A stretch of 64,000 nucleotides of DNA from Caryophanon latum (GTDB lineage Bacteria; Bacillota; Bacilli; Bacillales_A; Planococcaceae): the NCBI RefSeq assembly GCF_001700325.1, contig NZ_MATO01000002.1:1-64000 (forward strand). The letters run 5' to 3'. Positions 1 through 7,985 of the stretch are shown in pieces. Made by a program: the position numbers and the translations under genes. The notes beneath the pieces were generated by a model that did not search any database, was not told where the DNA came from, and saw nothing but the letters and a program-made list of their open reading frames with translations. The first letter of the stretch is position 1. Each line of letters opens with the position of its first letter.

Positions 1-65
1 AAGCGAACTTCTATATCTTAGCATTTCTACTAAGTTTTTGTCAATAACTTTTTTAAAATAAATAT

Positions 66-139
66 TGGAGCGGGTGATGAGAATCGAACTCACGACATCA
101 GTTTGGAAGACTGAGGTTTTACCATTAAACTACACCCGC
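66..139 (-). tRNA. tRNA-Gly (TCC)
   Basis: Read on the minus strand this is a 74-nt cloverleaf that starts GCGGGTG, has anticodon TCC in the loop CTTCCAA, the T-loop motif GTTCGATTC and an encoded 3' CCA. It is the last gene of the eight-tRNA cluster. Confidence 0.97.
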
Positions 140-143
140 GATA

Positions 144-220
<77 letters not shown>

Positions 221-243
221 ATATTTTAATTTCATAAAAAATT

Positions 244-330
<87 letters not shown>

Positions 331-362
331 AATTCAATTTACGTGACAATACAAAAAAGAAA

Positions 363-438
363 TGGTGTGCCATGAAGGACTCGAACCTTCGACCCTCTGA
401 TTAAAAGTCAGATGCTCTACCAACTGAGCTAATAGCAC
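363..438 (-). tRNA. tRNA-Lys (TTT)
   Basis: Minus-strand 76-nt cloverleaf starting GTGCTATTAGC with anticodon TTT (loop CTTTTAA) and encoded CCA. Confidence 0.97.
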
Positions 439-443
439 GAAAA

Positions 444-518
444 TGGCTGGGGTACCTGGATTCGAACCAGGGCATGACGGAATCAAAATCCGTTGCCTTA
501 CCGCTTGGCTATACCCCA
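444..518 (-). tRNA. tRNA-Gln (TTG)
   Basis: Minus-strand 75-nt cloverleaf starting TGGGGTATAGCC with anticodon TTG (loop TTTTGAT) and encoded CCA. Confidence 0.97.
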
Positions 519-523
519 ATAAA

Positions 524-600
524 TGGCGGTCCCGACCGGGATCGAACCGGCGATCTCCTGCGTGACAGGCAGGCATGTTAACCGCTACACCACGGGACCA
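524..600 (-). tRNA. tRNA-Asp (GTC)
   Basis: Minus-strand 77-nt cloverleaf starting TGGTCCCGTGG with anticodon GTC (loop CTGTCAC) and encoded CCA. Confidence 0.97.
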
Positions 601-633
601 GACAAAAATTATTTATTTCATTATAAAAATAAG

Positions 634-709
634 TGGTGACCCGTACGGGATTCGAACCCGTGTTACCGCCGTGAAAGGGCGGTGTCTTAACCACTTGACC
701 AACGGGCCA
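634..709 (-). tRNA. tRNA-Glu (TTC)
   Basis: Minus-strand 76-nt cloverleaf starting TGGCCCGTTGG with anticodon TTC (loop CTTTCAC) and encoded CCA. Confidence 0.97.
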
Positions 710-712
710 GTA

Positions 713-788
713 TGGCTCCGAAAGCAGGACTCGAACCTGCGACCTGCCGGTTAACAGCCGGATGCTCTACCAACTGAGCTATTTCGGA
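713..788 (-). tRNA. tRNA-Asn (GTT)
   Basis: Minus-strand 76-nt cloverleaf starting TCCGAAATAGC with anticodon GTT (loop CTGTTAA) and encoded CCA. It is the promoter-proximal gene of the cluster. Confidence 0.97.
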
Positions 789-831
789 AAAATACGATCT
801 ATTGCGCAACATTATGTCGTCGACTTTTATT

Positions 832-860
832 AGTATATAGAGCGTAATATGAATCGTCAA
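832..860 (-). promoter_or_regulatory. Sigma-A promoter of the tRNA cluster
   Basis: On the minus strand there is a -35 TTGACG (855-860), a 17-bp spacer and a -10 TATACT (832-837), 44 bp upstream of tRNA-Asn. Spacing and near-consensus hexamers fit a strong stable-RNA promoter driving all eight tRNAs. Confidence 0.8.
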
Positions 861-990
861 CACTTTTTTCAGAAAAACGATATTAAAGTTTAAAAACGTG
901 ATAACATCAATGTTTTTACTCATTGTATAAATGATAATTGTTCGTTGCATTTTCCACAAACGTACTTTAAGATGACGTTCCTACAAAGAA

Positions 991-1027
991 GGCTCTTCAC
1001 CATAACTCTGGGTTACTTTGCACGTTT
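991..1027 (+). repeat. Solo end fragment of repeat family B
   Basis: GGCTCTTCACCATAACT followed by a degenerate GGGTT/CACGT stretch matches the outer end of the family B elements at 57413-57656 and 63623-63779. The rest of an element is missing, so this is a truncated relic in the tRNA-tex gap. Confidence 0.6.
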
Positions 1028-1094
1028 TTTTCGTTTGACTGATTGTTTGACAATGACGAGGTGCACCAACGCCGTTCAGCAGTGATATGAACTA

Positions 1095-1130
1095 CCCCCA
1101 CTTAAACACTGACGTATTTTAAAGTGGGGG
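1095..1130. repeat. CCCCCACTT / AAGTGGGGG hairpin, possible relic end of an IS200/IS605-type element
   Basis: CCCCCACTT and AAAGTGGGGG enclose a short AT-rich loop. The hairpin lies 60 bp past the tex stop codon, but the tex-distal side has no clear T-tract, so it is a poor terminator for tex. Subterminal hairpins of this look occur at ends of IS200/IS605 elements. No tnpA or tnpB is nearby, so the assignment is only suggestive. Confidence 0.35.
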
Positions 1131-1192
1131 CTTCTTTCATAGTTTATTTTAACGCAAAAAGGAGGTCCGATTTTCAAACGATTCTCTATCGT

Positions 1193-3349
1193 TTAATTGT
1201 TTACCGGTGCGATCATCGTTAATGCGATGCGCCCTTTTTTCACATCGACACTATCGATCCATACTGTGACGATATCTCCTAATGAAATGACATCGAGCGG
1301 ATGCTTTACATGTCCTTTTTTCAGCTTTGAAATGTGGACAAGCCCATCTTGCTTTACACCAATGTCGACAAAAGCGCCAAAATCTACAACGTTACGCACA
1401 GTGCCTTGCAGTTCCATACCAACTTTTAAATCTTCCATCTTAAGTACATCCGTTTTTAGTAGCGGCTGCGGGAACGCATCACGTGGGTCACGAGATGGTT
1501 TTTGTAACGTTGTCACGACATCAGCAATCGTCACTTCACCAATTTGTAACTTATCGCTTAGCACCTTTACGTCGAGCGCACCAATTTTCTCTTCCGCTTC
1601 AGCTGTACCTAGTTGCTTTTTATCTACTTGTGCATGCTGTAAAATTTGCTCAGCTAACGCGTAGCTTTCTGGATGAATCCCTGTGCTATCGAATGGATTT
1701 TTCGCTTCGGGTACGCGCAAGAAGCCAATTGCCTGCTCGTATGTTTTCGCACCGAGACGTGGAATTTTTTTCAGCTGCGCACGCGATGTGAACTTGCCGT
1801 TTTCGCTACGAGCAGCGACGATGTTTTCGGCAACTGTTTTCGATAAACCAGACACGTATTGTAACAATGACGCAGATGCCGTGTTAACGTCAACGCCGAC
1901 TTGGTTTACAGCTGTTTCAACGATGAACGTTAATGACTCTGCTAGCTTCTTTTGTGATACGTCGTGCTGATATTGCCCAACGCCGACTGCTTTTGGCTCG
2001 ATTTTCACAAGCTCTGATAGCGGATCTTGCAAACGACGGGCAATTGATACGGCGCTACGCTGCTCGACTTGTAAATTAGGAAACTCTGCGCGTGCAACAT
2101 CTGAGGCTGAATAAACGGATGCGCCTGCCTCGTTAACAATGACGTACGCTACGTTTTTAATATCTCGTAAGCATTCGGCGATAAACTGCTCCGTTTCGCG
2201 TGATGCTGTACCGTTACCAATAGCAATAATTTCGATCGGATAGCGCTTTAACGTATGTAATACTGCTTCGACTGCCTCTTGCTGCTTGCCTTTTGATAAA
2301 TGCGGATAAATAGTCGACACTTCAAGCATTTTTCCTGTTTCGTCAACGACTGCGAGCTTACAGCCAGTGCGGTATGCCGGGTCGACGCCGAGCACCATTT
2401 TGCCGCGCATCGGAGGCTGAAGTAGAAGGCTGCGCAAGTTTTCAGCAAAAATGTGAATCGCCTGTGTTTCTGCCTTTTCTGTTAGCTCGTTGCGAATTTC
2501 GCGCTCGATTGCTGGCTGAATGAGACGTTTATAGCTATCTTCAATCGCAAGTTGGATTTGCTGTGACGCTTCATTTTGTTCAGTTTTTAACCATTTTCTA
2601 ACCATTGCATTCGTCGCGAGCTCAATCGGTAGGCGGATTGACACTTTTAAAATATCTTCCTTCTCACCACGGTTAATCGCGAGCGTACGATGTGGCACGA
2701 TGCGGCTTACAGGTTCTTCGTATTCATAGTACATCTCAAATACTTGCTTTTCATCGAGCTCTTTATTTTTTACTGCCGTTACGATAATGCCTTGCTTGCG
2801 CGTTAATGTACGCAGTTGCTCACGAACGGACGGCTCATCAGCAAATCGCTCTGCTAAAATGTCACGTGTGCCTGCCAATGCATCGTCTATTGTTGGCACA
2901 AGCTCGTCGTTTACAAATGACTGTGCGAGCTTGTCGACCGAACCATTTGGCAGTTTGCTTAGCACATCAGCAAGTGGCTCAAGTCCTTTTTCCTTCGCAA
3001 TGGTTGCTTTCGTGCGGCGCTTTTGCTTGTATGGACGATATAAATCCTCAACGCGTTGTAGCACAGTTGCTTGTGTAATTGCTGCTTCAAGCTCTGGTGT
3101 TAGCTTTTGTTGCTCACCTACAAGACGCAGCACTTCTGTTTTACGTTGCTCCAGCTGCTTGACATATTCGTAACGATCCTCGATTGCTTTAATTTGTACT
3201 TCGTCGAGTGAGCCCGTTGCTTCCTTACGATAACGCGCAATAAATGGTACGGTGTTGCTGTCGTTTAACAGTTCAATTACAGTAGCAACTTGCTTTTCAC
3301 TACAATCAACTGTTTGTGCAATAAGCTGTACAATTTTTCGTTCTTCCAT
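1193..3349 (-). CDS. tex: Tex family transcription accessory / S1 RNA-binding protein
   Basis: 718 aa, the usual Tex length. The N-terminal helical Tex region (about 1-200) is followed by the YqgF/RNase H-like segment around residue 320 with the motif DPAYRTGCK. A helix-hairpin-helix region with VGVDVNTASA and an S1 domain at the C-terminus (KVGMELQGTVRNVVDFGAFV) follow. Tex-family proteins are cytoplasmic nucleic-acid-binding factors linked to transcription and RNA surveillance. The gene follows sigB as ydcI does in B. subtilis. The sigB terminator lies between them, so tex is probably transcribed on its own. It starts at an ATG preceded by GAGAGG. Confidence 0.95.
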   Translation of the reverse strand: MEERKIVQLIAQTVDCSEKQVATVIELLNDSNTVPFIARYRKEATGSLDEVQIKAIEDRYEYVKQLEQRKTEVLRLVGEQQKLTPELEAAITQATVLQRVEDLYRPYKQKRRTKATIAKEKGLEPLADVLSKLPNGSVDKLAQSFVNDELVPTIDDALAGTRDILAERFADEPSVREQLRTLTRKQGIIVTAVKNKELDEKQVFEMYYEYEEPVSRIVPHRTLAINRGEKEDILKVSIRLPIELATNAMVRKWLKTEQNEASQQIQLAIEDSYKRLIQPAIEREIRNELTEKAETQAIHIFAENLRSLLLQPPMRGKMVLGVDPAYRTGCKLAVVDETGKMLEVSTIYPHLSKGKQQEAVEAVLHTLKRYPIEIIAIGNGTASRETEQFIAECLRDIKNVAYVIVNEAGASVYSASDVARAEFPNLQVEQRSAVSIARRLQDPLSELVKIEPKAVGVGQYQHDVSQKKLAESLTFIVETAVNQVGVDVNTASASLLQYVSGLSKTVAENIVAARSENGKFTSRAQLKKIPRLGAKTYEQAIGFLRVPEAKNPFDSTGIHPESYALAEQILQHAQVDKKQLGTAEAEEKIGALDVKVLSDKLQIGEVTIADVVTTLQKPSRDPRDAFPQPLLKTDVLKMEDLKVGMELQGTVRNVVDFGAFVDIGVKQDGLVHISKLKKGHVKHPLDVISLGDIVTVWIDSVDVKKGRIALTMIAPVNN

Positions 3350-3391
3350 CCTACTTCATCCTCTCTTCTTTTCTATTAGTTTACCATGAAC

Positions 3392-3428
3392 AAAAAAAGA
3401 TAAAGCCGTGAACTGCACGACTTTATCT
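3392..3428 (-). terminator. Intrinsic terminator of the sigB operon
   Basis: On the minus strand AGATAAAG-CGTG pairs with CACG-CTTTATCT around a short loop and is followed by seven Ts. It overlaps the sigB stop codon and separates sigB from tex. Confidence 0.85.
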
Positions 3429-4215
3429 ATAAACTGACGCCACTATCACTAGCAGCAATTGCATCTTGTAATTTTTTAATTGCTTTACGCTGAATACGCG
3501 ATACATGCATTTGTGAAATACCTAGCCGCTCGCCCGCTTCTTTTTGACTCATTTGCTCTAAATATGTAAGTTGAATAATATTTTTTTCTCTTTCTGACAA
3601 CACATTCATCGCATCTGCTACAATCATGCGGCGATTTGTCATTTCAAAACCGTCGTCTTCTCTGCCGATTACGTCAAATAACGTCACCGTACTACCGTCA
3701 GAGTCAGATTCAATTGAATGATCCATCGATAACGCTTGATAGCTGCGTCCCATTTCCATCGCCTCTAGCACTTCCTCGTCTTCCACTTCTAAATGACGAG
3801 CAATTTCACTAATCGATGGCGAGCGCTGTAATTCGGTCGTTAATAGCTCTACCGTTGCTTTAATGCGTGGACCGAGTTCCTTAATACGACGTGGCACATG
3901 CACATCCCACGTTTTGTCGCGTAAAAAACGCTTAATTTCACCGACGATTGTCGGTACAGCAAACGCCTCGAAGCTTCGACCAAAATCGGGATCAAAGCGA
4001 CGAATCGCTCCAAGTAACCCTAGCATGCCAACTTGTACAATATCGTCGTAGTATGATTTACCACTTGAATATTTACGTGCAATCGACTCTACTAAATATT
4101 TATAATGTACAACTAAATTCGTTTGCGCTATATCACTTTGCGTCGCCTGGTAGTCTGCAATCCATTGCAATACTTCCTCCTTGGAAGAGTTTCTATGTGG
4201 TGATTCTTTCGACAT
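3427..4215 (-). CDS. sigB: RNA polymerase sigma factor SigB (general stress)
   Basis: 262 aa sigma-70 family protein of the SigB/SigF/SigG group. Region 2 contains YDDIVQVGMLGLLGAIRRFD and FAVPTIVGEIKRFLRD. Region 4 ends with the helix-turn-helix SQKEAGERLGISQMHVSRIQ. I chose the ATG at 4215 because GCAGGTGG lies just upstream. This gives a 23-bp overlap with rsbW, typical of translationally coupled rsbW-sigB. SigB directs general stress genes and is held by the anti-sigma factor RsbW until RsbV is dephosphorylated. No rsbX follows. Confidence 0.96.
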   Translation of the reverse strand: MSKESPHRNSSKEEVLQWIADYQATQSDIAQTNLVVHYKYLVESIARKYSSGKSYYDDIVQVGMLGLLGAIRRFDPDFGRSFEAFAVPTIVGEIKRFLRDKTWDVHVPRRIKELGPRIKATVELLTTELQRSPSISEIARHLEVEDEEVLEAMEMGRSYQALSMDHSIESDSDGSTVTLFDVIGREDDGFEMTNRRMIVADAMNVLSEREKNIIQLTYLEQMSQKEAGERLGISQMHVSRIQRKAIKKLQDAIAASDSGVSL

Positions 4216-4663
4216 TCTCTTCCACCTGCTCTCGCGTGACATACTTTGTCATGAAAACAGTAACTCCGCCCTCGTTGTTCACCTTCACTTCATCCATGAG
4301 CGTTTCCATTAAATATAAGCCTAAACCGCCTTCACGCAGAAAATCAATTTCTTCCTCTTCATGATACGGCCCAACTTTTTCTTTAATTTCCTCGAAGCTA
4401 AAGCTATTTCCATAATCCGCCACCATAATTTCCATGCGTGATTCATAAAGAGCGCAGCCGATGACAACATCGCCTTCATCCTTTTCATCATATGCATGCT
4501 GTACAACATTTGTTACTGCTTCACTTGATGCAATTTTTAAATCTTCAATATCATCATAAGAAAAACCAACACGTGCTGCTAAGCCAGAAATCGCTAAGCG
4601 GGCCACACTTACATATTGAGGTTTTGCTGGAATGCGTATTTCAATGTAGTCAAATGCCTTCAT
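4193..4663 (-). CDS. rsbW: Anti-sigma-B factor and serine kinase RsbW
   Basis: 156 aa GHKL-fold kinase. The N-box is SSEAVTNVVQHAY, and the ATP-binding segments are ADYGNSF and GGLGLYLMETL. In the family RsbW binds SigB and phosphorylates RsbV. The ATG at 4663 has GAGGGTGG upstream. It overlaps rsbV by 14 bp and sigB by 23 bp, so the three products are likely made in fixed ratio. Confidence 0.95.
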   Translation of the reverse strand: MKAFDYIEIRIPAKPQYVSVARLAISGLAARVGFSYDDIEDLKIASSEAVTNVVQHAYDEKDEGDVVIGCALYESRMEIMVADYGNSFSFEEIKEKVGPYHEEEEIDFLREGGLGLYLMETLMDEVKVNNEGGVTVFMTKYVTREQVEENVERITT

Positions 4664-4994
4664 TGCTAAGTTCCACCCTCTTCTCATTCTCGATTTCCAT
4701 TAAGTCACTTAAACCAGTAATTTCAAATAAACGACGTAAACGAGAAGATAGACCAACTAGTTTCACGCTCGCTTGCTCACGCTTTGCACGTTTATAAAAG
4801 CCGACGAATACTCCAAGCCCTGTACTGTCCATGTAATTTAATTTTGACAAATCAATTTCAACATATACGCCTTCTGCTAATTCCATGGCCTCTAGCTCTT
4901 CTTTTAACTGTGGAGCTGTAAATGTATCTAGCTCTCCCTCGATCATTCCTCGAATCACTTGCTCAGACTCTTGTACTTGAAAAATAATATTCAT
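4650..4994 (-). CDS. rsbV: Anti-anti-sigma factor RsbV (STAS domain)
   Basis: 114 aa, a single STAS domain. The conserved phosphorylation loop YMDSTGLGVF places the regulatory serine at about residue 57. Unphosphorylated RsbV sequesters RsbW and frees SigB. The gene has a good AGGTGG-type ribosome site and is the first gene downstream of the internal sigma-B promoter at 5026-5050. Confidence 0.95.
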   Translation of the reverse strand: MNIIFQVQESEQVIRGMIEGELDTFTAPQLKEELEAMELAEGVYVEIDLSKLNYMDSTGLGVFVGFYKRAKREQASVKLVGLSSRLRRLFEITGLSDLMEIENEKRVELSNEGI

Positions 4995-5025
4995 CGTAAT
5001 TAGCCACCTCCATATTCAGTACATT

Positions 5026-5050
5026 ATTCCCACTTTTATCTTACTTAAAC
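5026..5050 (-). promoter_or_regulatory. Sigma-B-dependent promoter upstream of rsbV
   Basis: On the minus strand GTTTAA (5045-5050), a 13-bp spacer and GGGAAT (5026-5031) match the sigma-B consensus GTTTAA-N12-14-GGGWAT. It lies in the 64-bp gap between rsbU and rsbV, the same place as the autoregulatory promoter of the B. subtilis sigB operon. Confidence 0.85.
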
Positions 5051-5058
5051 GTACTAAA

Positions 5059-6069
5059 CTAATTTTTTTTCAAAATGACAAGTGTGAAGTCATCACTTAG
5101 CTCAAAGTTTTGCATTTTCTCAAGCTGCTTAAATACTTCATCAACGATTTGCTGCGCACGCTCATGCTTATGTTCAGAAATGATCGATGTAATAATTGCC
5201 ATCGCGTCCATTTCTAAATTTGTACGAATTTCGGTTACACCATCCGTCATCATAATAACTAAATCATTTTGCTGTAGCTGAACCTCGTGCTGCTCGTAGT
5301 TGCCATCTGGTAAAATGCCAAGCAATAACCCTTTCGCCACGAGCTCCTCATACGTTTGAGATGCAGCTTTGTAATGCAACGCCGGCTCATGCCCAGCGGA
5401 ACCATAAGCGAATGTGGATGTCTCAACATCATAACGGCCGTAAAACATCGACACGAACATGCTGTCGTCTACGCTTTTTTCGACGATTCGGTTAATAACT
5501 TCTAACACGCGTTCTGGCTCGCTCTCTGAATAATCTAAGCTGTCCATGCCGTATTTTACCATCGACATGCAAAGCGCAGCTGGAATGCCCTTTCCGACAA
5601 CGTCCGCTACCGCAATGCCAATATAACGATTTTTGTCGTCAATAAAATGAACATAGTCGCCGCTCATTTTGCGTGCGGGCACAGATATCATGCCAACGTC
5701 GACACCGTCAATTTTTGGCACATGCGATTTTAAAATCATATTTTGAATGTTTGTTGCGACTTGTAACTCTAGCTGCATTTCCTCCTGCTGCTGCAATAAG
5801 CTTTTATGCTCACTCAACGCTAAGCCATAATGAACCATCACCTCGATCAAAAAATCATACGCATGACGTAAAGATATTGGGAAATCATCAATAATTTCTT
5901 CTACTGCCGATTTATGAATGTGAATAACTTCTTCTGGCGCAATATTTTTTTGAAGCAGCTGGCGAATAAAATTTTGACCAATATATAAATTTCGTTCTGT
6001 TTGCTCTTCAATGTAATCTGCCAAAATTTTTGTATATTGCTTTTGAAGCTCATTCAAATGAAATATCAC
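5059..6069 (-). CDS. rsbU: PP2C-type phosphatase RsbU
   Basis: 336 aa, the same length as B. subtilis RsbU. An N-terminal helical RsbT-binding domain (about 1-85) precedes a PPM/PP2C phosphatase domain with MSGDYVHF, ADVVGKGIPAALCMSMVK, GHEPALHY and the C-terminal SDDFTLVI metal-binding aspartates. In the family it dephosphorylates RsbV-P when activated by RsbT. It starts 6 bp after the rsbT stop. Confidence 0.95.
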   Translation of the reverse strand: MIFHLNELQKQYTKILADYIEEQTERNLYIGQNFIRQLLQKNIAPEEVIHIHKSAVEEIIDDFPISLRHAYDFLIEVMVHYGLALSEHKSLLQQQEEMQLELQVATNIQNMILKSHVPKIDGVDVGMISVPARKMSGDYVHFIDDKNRYIGIAVADVVGKGIPAALCMSMVKYGMDSLDYSESEPERVLEVINRIVEKSVDDSMFVSMFYGRYDVETSTFAYGSAGHEPALHYKAASQTYEELVAKGLLLGILPDGNYEQHEVQLQQNDLVIMMTDGVTEIRTNLEMDAMAIITSIISEHKHERAQQIVDEVFKQLEKMQNFELSDDFTLVILKKN

Positions 6070-6075
6070 CCTTTC

Positions 6076-6480
6076 TTAAGTATTCAACCACTTTTCTGCA
6101 CGAATAATTGTGCCTCTTCCAACGACCGAATCAACGTGAATCGTGTCCATTAGCCGCTTTACCCCTGGAAGTCCTGCACCTAAACCTCCTGACGTAGAGT
6201 ATCCATCCTCCATTACTTGTCGAATATCTTGAATGCCCGGACCTTGATCTTTCGCAACGATAGCAATTCCTTTACGATCTCCGTCTCGTAAGCGCTCAAT
6301 TTCGATTTCTCCAAGCTTTGCATATAAGTATATATTACGAGCGAGTTCACTTATTGCAGTCGTAATACGCGCTTGGTCTACTGTACCAAATCCTATTTCC
6401 TTCGCTTCATTACGCCCAAATTGTCGAACTGCAACAATATCCCACTCAGTAACAATTTCTACTGAGGATTTTTCGCTCAT
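6076..6480 (-). CDS. rsbT: Switch kinase RsbT
   Basis: 134 aa GHKL serine kinase. It has SELARNIYLYA (N-box), KDQGPGI (G1) and GGLGAGLPGVKRLMD (G2), at the length expected for RsbT. In B. subtilis RsbT is stored on the RsbR-RsbS stressosome and released to activate RsbU. Neither rsbR nor rsbS lies next to it. The upstream gap to ndoA holds repeats instead. Confidence 0.94.
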   Translation of the reverse strand: MSEKSSVEIVTEWDIVAVRQFGRNEAKEIGFGTVDQARITTAISELARNIYLYAKLGEIEIERLRDGDRKGIAIVAKDQGPGIQDIRQVMEDGYSTSGGLGAGLPGVKRLMDTIHVDSVVGRGTIIRAEKWLNT

Positions 6481-6758
6481 TATTTTCGCCCCATTCTATG
6501 TCGTAGTAATAATAAATCGTTCATCATTATAGATGCTGCCAAATAGCATTTTCACTAAAAGATAATACTTAATGATACCATATTTCCCTAATATGCTGTT
6601 CAATGTATTCTTTTCACTTGTATTTGTATTCATTGCCACAGTTATATCTATTTGATTAATTCCTATATTTAAGGTTATTTTACTACACTTTGTTAGTGAA
6701 TGGAATTTAATAGAAAAGGAAATAGTTCTACTCTATTACTTTAACTTGTATTTAAAAA

Positions 6759-6897
6759 CAAGCATGTTGATTAGCCGGCGAACTTACCGGAGCGTGTTGC
6801 GGCTCACTTTCCTGCCACTAAAATAAAGCGTTCATTTCCGTTTTGCTACTGAAAACGACCAATTCAGCTGTACAAAAATGGCGTATTAATAAACCTG
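6759..6897 (+). repeat. Family A element, short form, inside a B/D-type repeat
   Basis: It starts CAAGCATGTTGATTAGC and ends with a decayed inverted copy ATTAATAAACCTG. It retains GCGGCTCACTTTCCTGCCACT and the TTTTGCTACTGAAAACGA segment. The GC-rich core of longer copies is deleted. It abuts a B/D-type core at 6898, as the A copy at 21125 does, which suggests a pre-formed composite was copied. Confidence 0.8.
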
Positions 6898-7131
6898 ACT
6901 ATTTTATAACTGCTTGGAAGTCGTTCGTCACCACAAATTGCGATTGTTGCTTGAAACGACAGGCGGACTCTTGCGGGAACAGCAAATGTTTTAACTGCGT
7001 CGAATAATCGCCTTGAGACTACATGCCCGCGGAAAGCCCGTCTCGATATGGAAAGCAACCTCATGTTATGACAAAAAAACGCTATTTCATTTCTCGCCAT
7101 CATGTATACTGAATTTTGGCGTTTTTAGGCA
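6898..7131 (+). repeat. B/D-type repeat core in the place of rsbR-rsbS
   Basis: Homologous along its length to 21361-21687. Shared segments include TTTTATAACTGCTTGGAA, CACAAATTG, GACAGGCGGACTC, GCCCGCGGAAAGCC, a distal ATGTATACTGAATTTTGG block and a final TTTTTAGGCACATC end. With the A element it fills most of the 737-bp gap between ndoA and rsbT. Apart from the ndoA terminator I see no gene in that gap. Confidence 0.75.
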
Positions 7132-7155
7132 CATCTTAGTTAATGAGATGATTGT

Positions 7156-7198
7156 AAAAAAAGCACCTGGGAGTGTTTCGTTCCACTGCCGGTGCCTT
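7156..7198 (-). terminator. Intrinsic terminator of ndoAI-ndoA
   Basis: On the minus strand AAGGCACC and GGTGCTT pair around an inner TGGA/CACT stem and are followed by seven Ts. It ends toxin-antitoxin transcription before the repeats, so rsbT needs its own promoter. Confidence 0.8.
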
Positions 7199-7217
7199 TA
7201 TTTACAACATATATGTA

Positions 7218-7577
7218 TTATAGTTTTACTAGCCCTACACTAATCTTTAGTGCTTCATCAACACGCTTCATCATTGTATCGTCTAAATGTGTGATGCGAT
7301 CTGTTAATCGCGCCTTATCTACTGTACGCAATTGCTCAAGCAAAATTACCGAGTCTCGTTCTAACCCATACTTTTTCGCATCGATTTCGACGTGCGTTGG
7401 TAATTTCGCTTTTTGAATTTGCGCTGTGATGGCCGCGATAATAACAGTGGGACTAAAACGATTTCCGATATCATTTTGAATGATTAATACTGGTCTTGTA
7501 CCACCTTGTTCGGAACCTACTACTGGTGATAAATCCGCAAAGAAAACGTCCCCACGTTTTACGTTATTAGCGTTCAA
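7218..7577 (-). CDS. ndoA: MazF/EndoA-type endoribonuclease toxin
   Basis: 119 aa PemK/MazF protein, close to B. subtilis EndoA. It has [30 protein letters not shown], a long [16 protein letters not shown] stretch and LEQLRTVDK. The family cleaves single-stranded RNA at specific short motifs. It lies 4 bp downstream of its antitoxin gene. The order alr-ndoAI-ndoA is conserved with B. subtilis. Confidence 0.96.
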   Translation of the reverse strand: MNANNVKRGDVFFADLSPVVGSEQGGTRPVLIIQNDIGNRFSPTVIIAAITAQIQKAKLPTHVEIDAKKYGLERDSVILLEQLRTVDKARLTDRITHLDDTMMKRVDEALKISVGLVKL

Positions 7578-7581
7578 TTTG

Positions 7582-7851
7582 TCATCCCCCGATTAAGAGA
7601 CGCTCCACTACATGTTGTGCCTCGTGCTCTGCATAGCTGAACTCCTCTGCGATTTGCAAATTTAACTCGGCCATTTCAACATAGCCTTTCATCATTGCTT
7701 CGCGCAGTTCAAGACGTTCATCATCATGCAATTCACGCTCTGCTGGTAAGCCACTTAAGCGATAACGTTTCAAACGATTGTCATATTCCTTCGTTGCTTC
7801 TTCTAGTAGCATTTGCGATAAATCATCATATTGCAATTGTTTTGCATACAT
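7582..7851 (-). CDS. ndoAI: Antitoxin of the MazF toxin, with an unusual N-terminus
   Basis: 89 aa. The C-terminal third ([19 protein letters not shown] ... VVERLLIGG) matches the toxin-binding region of the B. subtilis antitoxin EndoAI. The N-terminal half ([18 protein letters not shown]...) does not resemble the usual ribbon-helix-helix start (MKISLPENLVAEL-like). I chose the ATG at 7851 because TTGGAGGTG lies 7 bp upstream. Position, size and C-terminus support the call, but its DNA-binding ability is doubtful from sequence alone. Confidence 0.85.
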   Translation of the reverse strand: MYAKQLQYDDLSQMLLEEATKEYDNRLKRYRLSGLPAERELHDDERLELREAMMKGYVEMAELNLQIAEEFSYAEHEAQHVVERLLIGG

Positions 7852-7985
7852 AAATAGCACCTCCAACAAGCCCATTTCTTAATCACTTCTTTCATTCATC
7901 ATACCATCATGAAAACTAAATGAAAAGACTCGAATTATATTTTACAGATAATTCATGCAATTAAAGAACGTTCTTAAGAGAGTAT

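Noticed and set aside
334-959. Short minus-strand frames across the tRNA cluster
   Set aside because: They translate tRNA genes (for example LAQLVEHLTFNQRVEGSSPS) and are artefacts.
6864-7243. Frames in the ndoA-rsbT gap as possible rsbR/rsbS remnants
   Set aside because: They lie within the repeat sequence and show no STAS-domain motif such as DxSG/T-G in any frame.
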